From contig NZ_CP079095.1 of NCBI RefSeq assembly GCF_019285515.1, positions 1,426,001 through 1,490,000 of the forward strand: a stretch of DNA of 64,000 bases. Direction: 5' to 3'. Below the pieces are notes generated by a model, which was not told where the DNA came from, ran no database searches, and saw nothing but the letters and a program-made list of their open reading frames with translations. Shown in pieces: positions 24,161 through 31,248 of the stretch. The first letter of the stretch is position 1, and each line of letters begins with the position of its first letter. This DNA comes from Methylococcus sp. Mc7 (GTDB lineage Bacteria > Pseudomonadota > Gammaproteobacteria > Methylococcales > Methylococcaceae). The position numbers and the translations under genes are program-made.

Positions 24161-24763
24161 ATGGCCGTCTCCTCCGCTGTCCCCACCGCCCTCACCGAGG
24201 CTGCCAAGGACGGAGCGGCCATCGCCGCTGCGGGTCTGGGCTTCCTCGTCGTCATGGCAGGCTTCAAATACCTCCGGCGTGCCGCGGCTCCGAAAGCCGA
24301 TGACGTTGAAAAAGGTCTCGTCATCGACGAACGCGATCCCGAATTGCTCGGCAATGTCCGTGAGTATTTGGCCGATCGTGCCGCCCAGGCGGACAACGCC
24401 GAAAGCGACGGGACTTATGAGTATTACTACCGCAACCGCGAGGCCTTCGAAGACATCGGCGAGTTCGTCAAGAAAGGCGGCCGCCATGAATATCACGACG
24501 GCGAAGCCGGCAACGATGACGAATACGAACCAATTCAGGATGAAAAACCCGATCACAACGGCGTGTTTGCCGCCAACGATCCCGACGACACCATTAGCCC
24601 CTCATCCCGTGCCGAGCGTTATGGCGCGGACGACCATCCGGACGCGTTCGAGGACGACGAAGCCACCGAAGACGGCGAAGGCGAAGAAGAGAACGAAGAC
24701 GAAGAAGGTGAAGAACGGGCAGCCGAACCCTCCGAACCCGCCAACCGCTCGGCACAAGGCTGA
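24161..24763 (+). CDS. Coat-protein paralogue with long acidic tail
   Basis: 200 residues. Residues 1-42 (VPTALTEAAKDGAAIAAAGL, then GFLVVMAGFKYLRRA) align with the mature major coat protein encoded next (VPTDVTDALTAAKADGTTIA ... AVFRYIRKAL). No signal peptide is present. The remaining ~155 residues are extremely acidic (runs of D and E, GEEEENEDEEGEE-like) with an internal YEYYYRNREAFEDIGEFVKK segment. In ordinary filamentous coat proteins the C-terminus is basic and contacts DNA, so this tail is unusual. It may be a minor coat, assembly or decoy protein. Confidence 0.6.
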   Translation: MAVSSAVPTALTEAAKDGAAIAAAGLGFLVVMAGFKYLRRAAAPKADDVEKGLVIDERDPELLGNVREYLADRAAQADNAESDGTYEYYYRNREAFEDIGEFVKKGGRHEYHDGEAGNDDEYEPIQDEKPDHNGVFAANDPDDTISPSSRAERYGADDHPDAFEDDEATEDGEGEEENEDEEGEERAAEPSEPANRSAQG

Positions 24764-24839
24764 CCGCCATGATTCAAATTCCGGGGACTCCCGGATATTC
24801 CCGGCGCGCAAGCGTCATTCAACCTGAGAGGTAACACCT

Positions 24840-25115
24840 ATGATCCGTGCAATGAAGAAAACCGCCGGCGCCACCTACGAGTTCGTTTCGGGCGCGTGGG
24901 AACAGGTCGGTTCCGTCGTGAAGTCGACCGGCGCCAAAGCCGCAGCGGCCGGCACCGGCGCACTCGCCCTCAGCGGCAACGCCCTGGCCGCCGTGCCCAC
25001 CGACGTCACTGACGCCCTGACGGCGGCTAAGGCGGATGGCACCACCATCGCCGGCACCGTCCTCGGCGTCATCATCGCCATCGCCGTGTTCCGCTACATC
25101 CGCAAGGCCCTGTAA
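24840..25115 (+). CDS. Major coat protein precursor (gpVIII-like)
   Basis: 91-residue precursor. The mature part after ALSGNALA is AVPTDVTDALTAAKADGTTI followed by a hydrophobic helix (AGTVLGVIIAIAVF) and RYIRKAL: acidic amphipathic N-terminus, membrane span, basic DNA-facing C-terminus, the standard inovirus coat plan. ATG 24840 has GAGAGG upstream; GTG 24918 would give a more typical 24-residue signal peptide (KSTGAKAAAAGTGALALSGN) and is a real alternative. About 40 residues remain after cleavage. Confidence 0.88.
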   Translation: MIRAMKKTAGATYEFVSGAWEQVGSVVKSTGAKAAAAGTGALALSGNALAAVPTDVTDALTAAKADGTTIAGTVLGVIIAIAVFRYIRKAL

Positions 25116-25218
25116 GGCGTGGCGGTCTGCGCTGCAGAGCAGACCGCTTTCCTTTAACGATCCGGGTACCGGGTCTTGGTACCGATCCGGTTCAACCTCA
25201 CACCTTCGGAGCAGCGCC

Positions 25219-25557
25219 ATGGGCGTCCTGTATCAAGCCTACTGTCATGAGAGCGCCGACACCGTCGCCGGCCTGGTCATGGGAACCCAGCTCCATGACG
25301 GTGGCAGCTACCCCTGGTACGTCGCCGGCTACACCGTCGGCACCGCCTCGGTCGACTACCTCATCACCTATTTCAGCGGCACCCCGCCGGTGCCGCAGAC
25401 CCTCACCGTCACCGTGCCGTTAGTGTCCTGTCCGGTGGTGGGTCCGATCACCAACGCCTCCGGCCTCGCCGTCGACGACGTCACTCAGGTTTCCTGGCTG
25501 GTGGCCGCCGTGCTGCTCTCGGCCTACGTCATCAAACTCCTGCGCCGGGCGTTCTGA
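25219..25557 (+). CDS. Minor coat-like membrane protein
   Basis: 112 residues from ATG 25219 (GGAGCAGC upstream); the frame upstream of it is not used. A beta-rich N-terminal part (GGSYPWYVAGYTVGTASVDY) precedes a single C-terminal span with a basic end (WLVAAVLLSAYVIKLLRRAF), like other inovirus structural proteins. It lies in the coat operon and its stop overlaps the tiny ORF that follows (TGATG). Confidence 0.6.
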   Translation: MGVLYQAYCHESADTVAGLVMGTQLHDGGSYPWYVAGYTVGTASVDYLITYFSGTPPVPQTLTVTVPLVSCPVVGPITNASGLAVDDVTQVSWLVAAVLLSAYVIKLLRRAF

Positions 25558-25628
25558 TGGTTGCCGACTTCTATCTCCTCGCCTTGTTCATCGCCATCGT
25601 GGGGGCGGTATGGATCACCGTGTCGTAA
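25557..25628 (+). CDS. 23-residue inner-membrane minor coat candidate (gpVII/gpIX-like)
   Basis: ATG 25557 to TAA 25628: MVADFYLLALFIAIVGAVW then ITVS, essentially a single membrane span. It overlaps the preceding stop by one base and the next gene start by 19 bases. M13 gpVII and gpIX are similarly tiny (about 32-33 residues) and cap the virion. Size and position in the structural operon are the evidence. Confidence 0.5.
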   Translation: MVADFYLLALFIAIVGAVWITVS

Positions 25629-26995
25629 GGCGCATCGTTCTTTTGCTTGCGCTGCTTGGTCTGTTCGGGCCGTTTTCGGCACGGGCTGTGACGTTTCCGG
25701 GTACGGGTCAGCTCAGTACGACGATTGGTCCGGTCTATATCAAGACCGGCTGGCCGTCGGGGGGCGGCGATATTGCCATGGAAGCCCTGGGCGGTTTCCG
25801 GGCCGCTTTCACCCCGTTCAACCTCGGCTTGTCCGTGGGCACGGCGCTGGTGATGTACGGCGTGTCGAAGGGCATCAACCAGGCGGAAATGTATTTCCAG
25901 AGCGGGAAAAACGTCACGGCACCGTTCGGGGGTGACGGCTGGGTCAATGGCGACGTGCCACCGGGGTCGAGTGCCGTGGCGCAGGGGTATATCTACAACG
26001 GCACGGTGTATACCTCGAAAGCCGCCTTTGCGGCGGCGGTGTGTTTCAGCAACACATATAACGGGGTTGCTTATACTGCATCTCGGACCTTGGAGGCATA
26101 TAACCGTCCAAACGAGTTTCAGTGTGGCTGTCCGGATTATTGCAAAGCCAATCCGCAATCTCCGGACATCTGGTGGCCGACGACCGGGACATTTCCCGGC
26201 GATGGGCCGGCGACCTGTGCGGTGGGGTATGCGCTGGTTAACGGCCAGTGCATCTACGATTCCACCGGGGCGCACGGGTTCCCGCCGTGGCCTTCGAACG
26301 CTCCTCAGCCTTACGCGAGGCAGACGGGTGGGTCCTGGGGCTATCATCCCGGCTCGATCCATTATGACGGGATCGACTCGTTTTCCACCCCCGCCAGCCG
26401 GACCGGGACCGATACCCACGGGAATCCAGTGCGGGAGACCCTGACCCCGACCTCGGACGGCGGTGTCGACTACAAGCGGGAAACCCAGTCGGAGATCAAT
26501 GGCCAGCCCGCTGTTCAGACCGACAAGATTCACACCGACGCCAACGGGGTGGTGACCTCGGTCACCAGCAACGTTGCGTACAACACCAGCCTCACCAACG
26601 TGACCCAAGGCGGCGATACCGTCGTCAAGATCGACACCTCGGACCTGAACAAGGAAGCGACCCAGCTGCAGATCAAGGGGGGCCTCGACCAGATCAACGC
26701 CAAGCTGGATTGCGCCAACAAGACCACCCTCGGCTGCATCGAGCTGGGCGAGGCCGGCAACAAGACGGAGCTGCAGACCAAGGACAAGGCCGACCTGTTC
26801 CATGAGGTGTCGGTGGGCGGGGGCGGGGGCGCGGGCGCCTGTCCCAACGACCTGGTGGTGTCGTTCCTCGGCTTCCCCTACCTGGTCAGCTACGATCTCG
26901 TGTGCCGCTATGCCACCGGCATTCACTTCGTGGTGGTGGCCCTGGCCTGGGTGTCGGCCGGCTGGGTGATGTTCGGCAGTTGGAAGGGCTTGTGA
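25610..26995 (+). CDS. gpIII-like adsorption / minor coat protein
   Basis: 461 residues. Signal peptide (RRIVLLLALLGLFGPFSARA), Cys-rich N-terminal domains (FQCGCPDYCKANPQSPDIWW), a repetitive middle with TSDGGVDYKRETQSEINGQP, a Gly linker (GGGGGAGA), and a C-terminal membrane anchor (IHFVVVALAWVSAGWVMF) ending in a short basic tail. This is the architecture of filamentous-phage pIII/OrfU-type proteins, which bind the host pilus and TolA and release the virion. The receptor cannot be read from sequence; the host's type IV pilus (pilW is present at 57.4 kb) is a plausible target. Confidence 0.75.
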   Translation: MDHRVVRRIVLLLALLGLFGPFSARAVTFPGTGQLSTTIGPVYIKTGWPSGGGDIAMEALGGFRAAFTPFNLGLSVGTALVMYGVSKGINQAEMYFQSGKNVTAPFGGDGWVNGDVPPGSSAVAQGYIYNGTVYTSKAAFAAAVCFSNTYNGVAYTASRTLEAYNRPNEFQCGCPDYCKANPQSPDIWWPTTGTFPGDGPATCAVGYALVNGQCIYDSTGAHGFPPWPSNAPQPYARQTGGSWGYHPGSIHYDGIDSFSTPASRTGTDTHGNPVRETLTPTSDGGVDYKRETQSEINGQPAVQTDKIHTDANGVVTSVTSNVAYNTSLTNVTQGGDTVVKIDTSDLNKEATQLQIKGGLDQINAKLDCANKTTLGCIELGEAGNKTELQTKDKADLFHEVSVGGGGGAGACPNDLVVSFLGFPYLVSYDLVCRYATGIHFVVVALAWVSAGWVMFGSWKGL

Positions 26996-26996
26996 C

Positions 26997-27272
26997 ATGG
27001 GCACCCTGGCTTCGCTCCTGATCGGTCTGGCCACCTCGCTCCCCGGCAAGGTGCTCTCGGCCTTAGGCATCGGCTGGCTGACCTTCACCGGCATCGCGGT
27101 CGCCTCCGACGCGGTCAAGAACGGCGCCTTGTCGGCCTGGGGATCGCTGCCTTCTGACATCGCCCAGGTGCTGGGCCTGGCCGGGTTCGACCAGGCGGTC
27201 GGCATCGTTCTGGGCGCCTTCGTCGCCAAGGCCACCCTGGCGGCCTTGCCTAAGCTGGGGAAACTTACATGA
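26997..27272 (+). CDS. DUF2523-type minor coat protein (gpVI-like)
   Basis: 91 residues with three hydrophobic stretches (LASLLIGLATSLPGKVL, GWLTFTGIAVA, AVGIVLGAFVAKATLAAL). DUF2523 proteins sit between gpIII-like and Zot-like genes in inoviruses and are thought to equal gpVI, which anchors gpIII at the virion tip. The start follows the gpIII-like stop by one base and the stop overlaps the Zot-like start by four. Confidence 0.8.
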   Translation: MGTLASLLIGLATSLPGKVLSALGIGWLTFTGIAVASDAVKNGALSAWGSLPSDIAQVLGLAGFDQAVGIVLGAFVAKATLAALPKLGKLT

Positions 27273-28309
27273 TCACCCTCATCACCGGGGCGCCCGGCGC
27301 CGGCAAGACCGCCTTCGTCGTCAACGAACTCGCGGCCCTGGACGGCCAGCGTCCCTTGTTCGTTCATGCCGTGCCCGGCCTGGCCTATCCCCACGAGCCG
27401 ATCTATTGCCGCTCCACCCTGTGCAGCCATTGTGCCGAGGCTCAGAAGCCCGATGAGGCGCTGTACGTGGAGGACTGGGATAAATGGGCGCCGATCGGCG
27501 CCTTGATCGTCATTGATGAAGTCCAGCGCATTTGGCGGCCGCGCATGAGCAATGCGGCGGTGCCGGAAAGTGTCGCGGCGTTGGAGACTCATCGGCATCG
27601 CGGCGTCGACTTCTACCTGATCTCGCAAGGGCCTCACCTGTTTGACATCAACGTCCGCCGGCTGGTGAGCCGCCATATCCACCTGGTTGGTAAATGGCTG
27701 TCGCGATTTTCGTACGAATGGCCGCAATGCCGCGACGATACCGACCGCGTGCATGATGCGATTAAGAAGCCGTACAAGCTCCCGTCGCGGGTCTTCGGCC
27801 AGTACAAGAGCGCCGAAGTTCACACCCCGCAGCGCCATGCCAAGCCTTTAGCTTTCTATGCGCTGCTGGGCCTCGTGCCGGTGCTGGGCGTCCTCGGCTA
27901 CCGGGTCTATATCCGCTTGCACGAATTTCAGCACCCGGACGAAGGTAAACCCGCCATCGCCCCCGCCGGTCCGCCGCCGGCCGCCACGCCCGTCCCGGTT
28001 GCGCTGCCCAGTCCCACGCCCGCGCCCAAGACGGTGCCGGATTTCCAGCCGCGGGAAGCGGGTCGGCCGGAGTCGGCCCCGGCCTATGACGGTCTTTACC
28101 GGGTCAACGCCGCGCCGATCGTCATGGGCTGCATCGGCACCCCCGACGCCTGCAAGTGCTACACCGTCAAGGCCACGGTGGCCCTGGTCGACGAAGCTTG
28201 GTGCCGCGCCTATCTGCGGCGCGAGGTGTTCTATCCCTATGAGCCCGTACCTCGCGTCCCGCACCCGGTCGCCAGCCATGCGCCCTCGACCCTGGCCGCC
28301 CAGCGCTAG
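27269..28309 (+). CDS. Zot-like / gpI phage assembly ATPase
   Basis: 346 residues. Walker A GAPGAGKT at 7-14, Walker B-like LIVIDEVQ at 79-86, a membrane span at about 192-214 (LAFYALLGLVPVLGVLGYRV) and a periplasmic Pro-rich region with a Cys-containing end (CIGTPDACKCYTVKA). gpI proteins drive virion extrusion through the inner membrane and pair with an outer-membrane secretin; no gpIV-like secretin is encoded here, so a host secretin is probably used. The Zot name comes from a cholera phage protein; toxin activity is not implied. Confidence 0.88.
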   Translation: MITLITGAPGAGKTAFVVNELAALDGQRPLFVHAVPGLAYPHEPIYCRSTLCSHCAEAQKPDEALYVEDWDKWAPIGALIVIDEVQRIWRPRMSNAAVPESVAALETHRHRGVDFYLISQGPHLFDINVRRLVSRHIHLVGKWLSRFSYEWPQCRDDTDRVHDAIKKPYKLPSRVFGQYKSAEVHTPQRHAKPLAFYALLGLVPVLGVLGYRVYIRLHEFQHPDEGKPAIAPAGPPPAATPVPVALPSPTPAPKTVPDFQPREAGRPESAPAYDGLYRVNAAPIVMGCIGTPDACKCYTVKATVALVDEAWCRAYLRREVFYPYEPVPRVPHPVASHAPSTLAAQR

Positions 28310-28405
28310 CGCCGGTGGGCGAGGACGCGCAGCGGCCGCGCACGGCCGGCGCGGGCGCGGTGTTCGGCCGGGCAATAACCGGCGTTAGGCAGCAGGGTGA
28401 GGGGC

Positions 28406-28432
28406 ATCAGACGTTCCTGTAACACGTCTGAT
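28406..28432. other. Candidate phage replication origin / hairpin
   Basis: A perfect 9-bp inverted repeat, ATCAGACGT (28406-28414) and ACGTCTGAT (28424-28432), with a 9-base loop. It lies in the 237-base gap between the Zot-like and replication genes, next to a very GC-rich palindromic stretch (28311-28385). Rolling-circle origins and packaging signals take this form. A terminator is an alternative, but there is no T-tract. Confidence 0.4.
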
Positions 28433-28546
28433 CTAAGGGGATACAAAGCCCTATTCGAGCACAGTAAGACACAAAGTAATCGAAATTTTGGTTTTGAAAG
28501 ATTTTTTGAATGATCGATGGTTAAGCCGAATAAAGGGAGAAAGCAC

Positions 28547-29836
28547 ATGGCCGACTTAAAGCTGTTCGAACGTTACTCCTATGCCGGTCTGTCCAAGGGG
28601 ACAGAGCCCGACCCCAAGGGCCGCATTTTCAAATCTCCCCGTATCACCTGGGACCTATCGCATATCCTGATCTGCGGCACCTTCGTCGACACGGTGCGGC
28701 AGAACTATTTCGGCCAGCTCAAGCGGGACCTGTACGAAGCGGTCAAAGCTGCGGCCGAAGGCACCGGCGATTTCCAGTTTTTCCCCGGTCAACACCCCTG
28801 GGCCGCCCGGAGAATGGGCAAGGTCTGCGGCTACCGGTACGCCCTCCAGGACAACACCCGTGGTGTCATTCTCCTCATCGGTAGCTACTACCAGGCCGAA
28901 ACCGACCTGCTCGAGGGCAAGCCCGGCCATCACCTGAAAATCGAGCTCTCGCCCCATCTCCTGGCTGCCTGTAACTCTCAGGCGATCCAGACCGAACTGG
29001 ACAGCTTCGCGCATGGCCTCATGACCGCCCCCGAACCCGCCGGGGTCGCCATTCATCTGGCGGTGGACGTTCAAGGCTGGTCCCCCGATCCGCACTTCCA
29101 GGACAGGTTTATCACCCGTGCCCGTATCGCAAGGCGCTATGACGGCATCTCGGACGCCGAGTTCGATGGCCTGTCCGATGTCTCCGTCTGCTACGGCAAG
29201 CAGGCTGCCGAGAGCCTCACCTTCGGTAAGGCGGCTTCCCTTCAGCTCTGCCTCTATGACAAGTCCAAGCAGATCGTCCACGCCGACAAGGTGGACTTCA
29301 TGCAGGGGCAATGGGGCGAGTTCACCCAAGGCGAATTCGATCCCACTCAGCCGGTTTGGCGGGTGGAAGCCAGATTTCATCATTCGGTGGTCAACGAAAT
29401 CGGCGAAGGCTTCGGCAAGCAGCTCAAGCGCTGGGTGGACGTCGTGCCGCATCTCACCGACATGTGGCGCTATGCTCTGACCATCAATCGGGCCAAGGAT
29501 GGCACCTACATTGACCCCGTTTGGCAACTCCTCCGCGACGATCCCGAGTTCCGGGTCCCGGCCCAGGGCCACAAGATCGTGCGTAAAAAAAAAGAGGACG
29601 TGTCCGCGGTCGCCCGCAACTTCGGCAACGTGCTCGGCAATCTCATCTCGCTTTATGCCCGTGAGGGCCGGAACGCCGATTACATCCTGATCCAGGTCAA
29701 GCGCCTTTCGATCTATCCCAAGCTGCTGGAACATCTCGCCCGTCGGGGCCAAGCCAAGGGCCAGGTGGAGCAGGATTTGAAGGACTTCATCCGAGAGGGG
29801 ATATGGAAGCGGCGAACCTTGGGGAAAGCCGCATGA
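28547..29836 (+). CDS. Phage replication initiation protein (gpII/RstA-like)
   Basis: 429 residues from ATG 28547 (AGGGAGAAAG upstream; ATG 28517 is less likely). Conserved features of filamentous-phage/plasmid rolling-circle initiators are seen: AIHLAVDVQGW, SLQLCLYDKSKQIVHAD, VWRVEARFHHSVVNEIGEG. Such enzymes nick the origin and remain attached through a tyrosine. A run of nine A (29585-29593) encodes KKK and is a potential slippage point. The stop overlaps the next start (ATGA). Confidence 0.8.
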   Translation: MADLKLFERYSYAGLSKGTEPDPKGRIFKSPRITWDLSHILICGTFVDTVRQNYFGQLKRDLYEAVKAAAEGTGDFQFFPGQHPWAARRMGKVCGYRYALQDNTRGVILLIGSYYQAETDLLEGKPGHHLKIELSPHLLAACNSQAIQTELDSFAHGLMTAPEPAGVAIHLAVDVQGWSPDPHFQDRFITRARIARRYDGISDAEFDGLSDVSVCYGKQAAESLTFGKAASLQLCLYDKSKQIVHADKVDFMQGQWGEFTQGEFDPTQPVWRVEARFHHSVVNEIGEGFGKQLKRWVDVVPHLTDMWRYALTINRAKDGTYIDPVWQLLRDDPEFRVPAQGHKIVRKKKEDVSAVARNFGNVLGNLISLYAREGRNADYILIQVKRLSIYPKLLEHLARRGQAKGQVEQDLKDFIREGIWKRRTLGKAA

Positions 29837-30246
29837 CCTTGCCGCTTCTTCTCAGTCTCGAGGAAGCCGCCAAACAACTCGGGGGCGTCTCTTCCCGGAC
29901 CGTTCGCCGCATGATTGAGGCTGGCGAAATCTCGGCCGTGAAAGTCCGTGGACGGCTTACCGTGCCGCTCGCATCTCTCCATGACTGGGTAGCCGGACAA
30001 CTCCAGACCCCGCATAATTCGAGTCGCGCGGGGCATGTGTCTAAGGAGAACATCACATGCCTTACAAACGAAAAGATAGTCCCATTTGGTGGGCGTCGTT
30101 CGTCGACGCAAGCGGATGCCGAATTAGGCGCTCGACTGGGACTGAAGACCGAAAAGAAGCCATTGCCATCGAAGCAAGGTGGAAACTCGAAGTCCACCGG
30201 CAAAAGCATTGGGAGGAGCAGCCGGCTCGGACCTTCGGGGAGCTGA
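29833..30246 (+). CDS. Excisionase-like HTH protein
   Basis: 137 residues from ATG 29833, overlapping the Rep stop. Residues 5-55 are a MerR/excisionase-type winged helix: LSLEEAAKQLGGVSSRTVRR, MIEAGEISAVKVRGR, VPLASLHDWVAGQ. The last ~60 residues are read out of frame within the integrase gene (190-base overlap) and have low-complexity basic character, so the original stop was probably nearer 30055. It is likely the directionality factor for the adjacent integrase. Confidence 0.65.
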   Translation: MTLPLLLSLEEAAKQLGGVSSRTVRRMIEAGEISAVKVRGRLTVPLASLHDWVAGQLQTPHNSSRAGHVSKENITCLTNEKIVPFGGRRSSTQADAELGARLGLKTEKKPLPSKQGGNSKSTGKSIGRSSRLGPSGS

Positions 30247-31136
30247 TACTTGCGTATCTCGACGGACCGAGCCGGGAGAAGCGAAGCCGGGAGCGTGATG
30301 AATATTCCGCGAAGCGTCTTTATCCAATGTTTCAGGGACGGGAACTCGGCAGTTTGACCGCTGCCGATGTGAGGGCATACATCGCCAGCCGGCGAAGGGA
30401 CGGGGTGGCTTCCGCCACGATCAATAAGGAAATTGGGTTATTCCGGGCGGCGTTGAACTGGGCAAGGCGCGAACTCGAGTGGAACGTACCGAATCCGTTT
30501 ACTGGCCGGAAACTGAAAGAGCCGGAAGGGCGGATTCGTTGGATTACTCGCGAGGAAGCCGCAAGGCTGATCGAAGCTGCGAGGAGTGAACCTAAGGCGT
30601 TGCATGTTGCTGACTTCATCCGGCTTGGATTGCATACCGGGATGCGGAAAGGCGAAATGTTGGGCCTCGAATGGAGCCGGGTAGACCTGGGGGCGAACTT
30701 GGTTTACCTCGGATCCGTCAATCAGAAAAACGGAAAGCTGGGAAGTGTGCCGCTCAATAGCCAAGCACGCGAGGCAATACTATCACGAGCACGATTCCGA
30801 GCTTCCCGCTGCCCGGGGTCGCCGTGGGTATTCGCTCATGAAGATGGGACGCGGATCGGCTCGATTCGGACGGCCTTCGATGGGGCCTGCAAGAGAGCAG
30901 GGGTACACGACTTTCACCCGCACGACCTGCGGCATACTTGTGCTGCGTGGTTGGTGCAGGCCGGTGTATCGATTCGGGAGGTTGCCGAGCTGTTGCGGCA
31001 TTCCGACATCAGGGTAACGATGCGTTATGCCCATCTCTCACCGGAGAATGTGAGAGCGGCCGTGAAAGTGCTTGAGGAAAACCGGTCACGATTTGGTCAC
31101 GCTGTGGCCTTGAATGACCTTGAGAATACGGGGTAA
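30057..31136 (+). CDS. int: Phage tyrosine integrase
   Basis: 359 residues with all five catalytic positions in order: Arg197 (GMRKGEM), His289 and Arg292 (HPHDLRHT), His315 (LLRHSD), Tyr324 (RYAHLSP). A core-binding SAM-like domain covers residues about 58-140. AAGGAGAAC precedes the ATG. The stop is 12 bases from the 47-bp att repeat and the intact tRNA, the classical int-attR layout. It catalyses integration into tRNA-Pro. Relics of its 3' end occur at 17288 and 17605. Confidence 0.95.
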   Translation: MPYKRKDSPIWWASFVDASGCRIRRSTGTEDRKEAIAIEARWKLEVHRQKHWEEQPARTFGELILAYLDGPSREKRSRERDEYSAKRLYPMFQGRELGSLTAADVRAYIASRRRDGVASATINKEIGLFRAALNWARRELEWNVPNPFTGRKLKEPEGRIRWITREEAARLIEAARSEPKALHVADFIRLGLHTGMRKGEMLGLEWSRVDLGANLVYLGSVNQKNGKLGSVPLNSQAREAILSRARFRASRCPGSPWVFAHEDGTRIGSIRTAFDGACKRAGVHDFHPHDLRHTCAAWLVQAGVSIREVAELLRHSDIRVTMRYAHLSPENVRAAVKVLEENRSRFGHAVALNDLENTG

Positions 31137-31148
31137 CTGTTTGATTTG

Positions 31149-31195
31149 ATTGGTCGGGGTGAGAGGATTCGAACCTCCGGCCACTGCCTCCCGAA
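31149..31195. repeat. attR: 47-bp direct repeat within tRNA-Pro
   Basis: Identical to 17453-17499. It spans the 3' half of the intact tRNA-Pro gene, so insertion at the other end left a partial tRNA copy (attL) and kept this one functional. Confidence 0.92.
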
Positions 31196-31227
31196 AGCAG
31201 TGCTCTACCAGGCTGAGCTACACCCCG
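31151..31227 (-). tRNA. tRNA-Pro (CGG anticodon)
   Basis: 77 bases with encoded CCA. The acceptor stem is CGGGGTG / CACCCCG with discriminator A, and the anticodon loop TTCGGGA gives anticodon CGG with G37. The C1-G72 pair and A73 are proline identity features. It is the insertion site of the filamentous prophage and lies 21 bases downstream of ispB. Confidence 0.95.
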
Positions 31228-31248
31228 AAATCTGGCTGAACAGATTTT

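Larger units (their letters stand above)
17453..31195. mobile_element. Integrated filamentous phage (inovirus) in tRNA-Pro(CGG)
   Basis: A 13.7-kb element between perfect 47-bp att repeats. It carries the inovirus module order: candidate ssDNA-binding protein, coat proteins, gpIII-like adhesin, DUF2523 minor coat protein, Zot/gpI ATPase and replication initiator, and ends with excisionase-like and integrase genes next to the intact tRNA. A toxin-antitoxin pair and repressor-like genes occupy the left arm. The whole structural and replication set looks intact, so it could be active. It differs from many filamentous phages in encoding its own tyrosine integrase and using a tRNA site in place of host XerCD at dif. 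Confidence 0.9.

Noticed and set aside
27269-28309. Zonula occludens toxin activity
   Set aside because: The match is to the gpI-like assembly ATPase region that all such phages have. Nothing indicates the toxin function described for the cholera phage protein.
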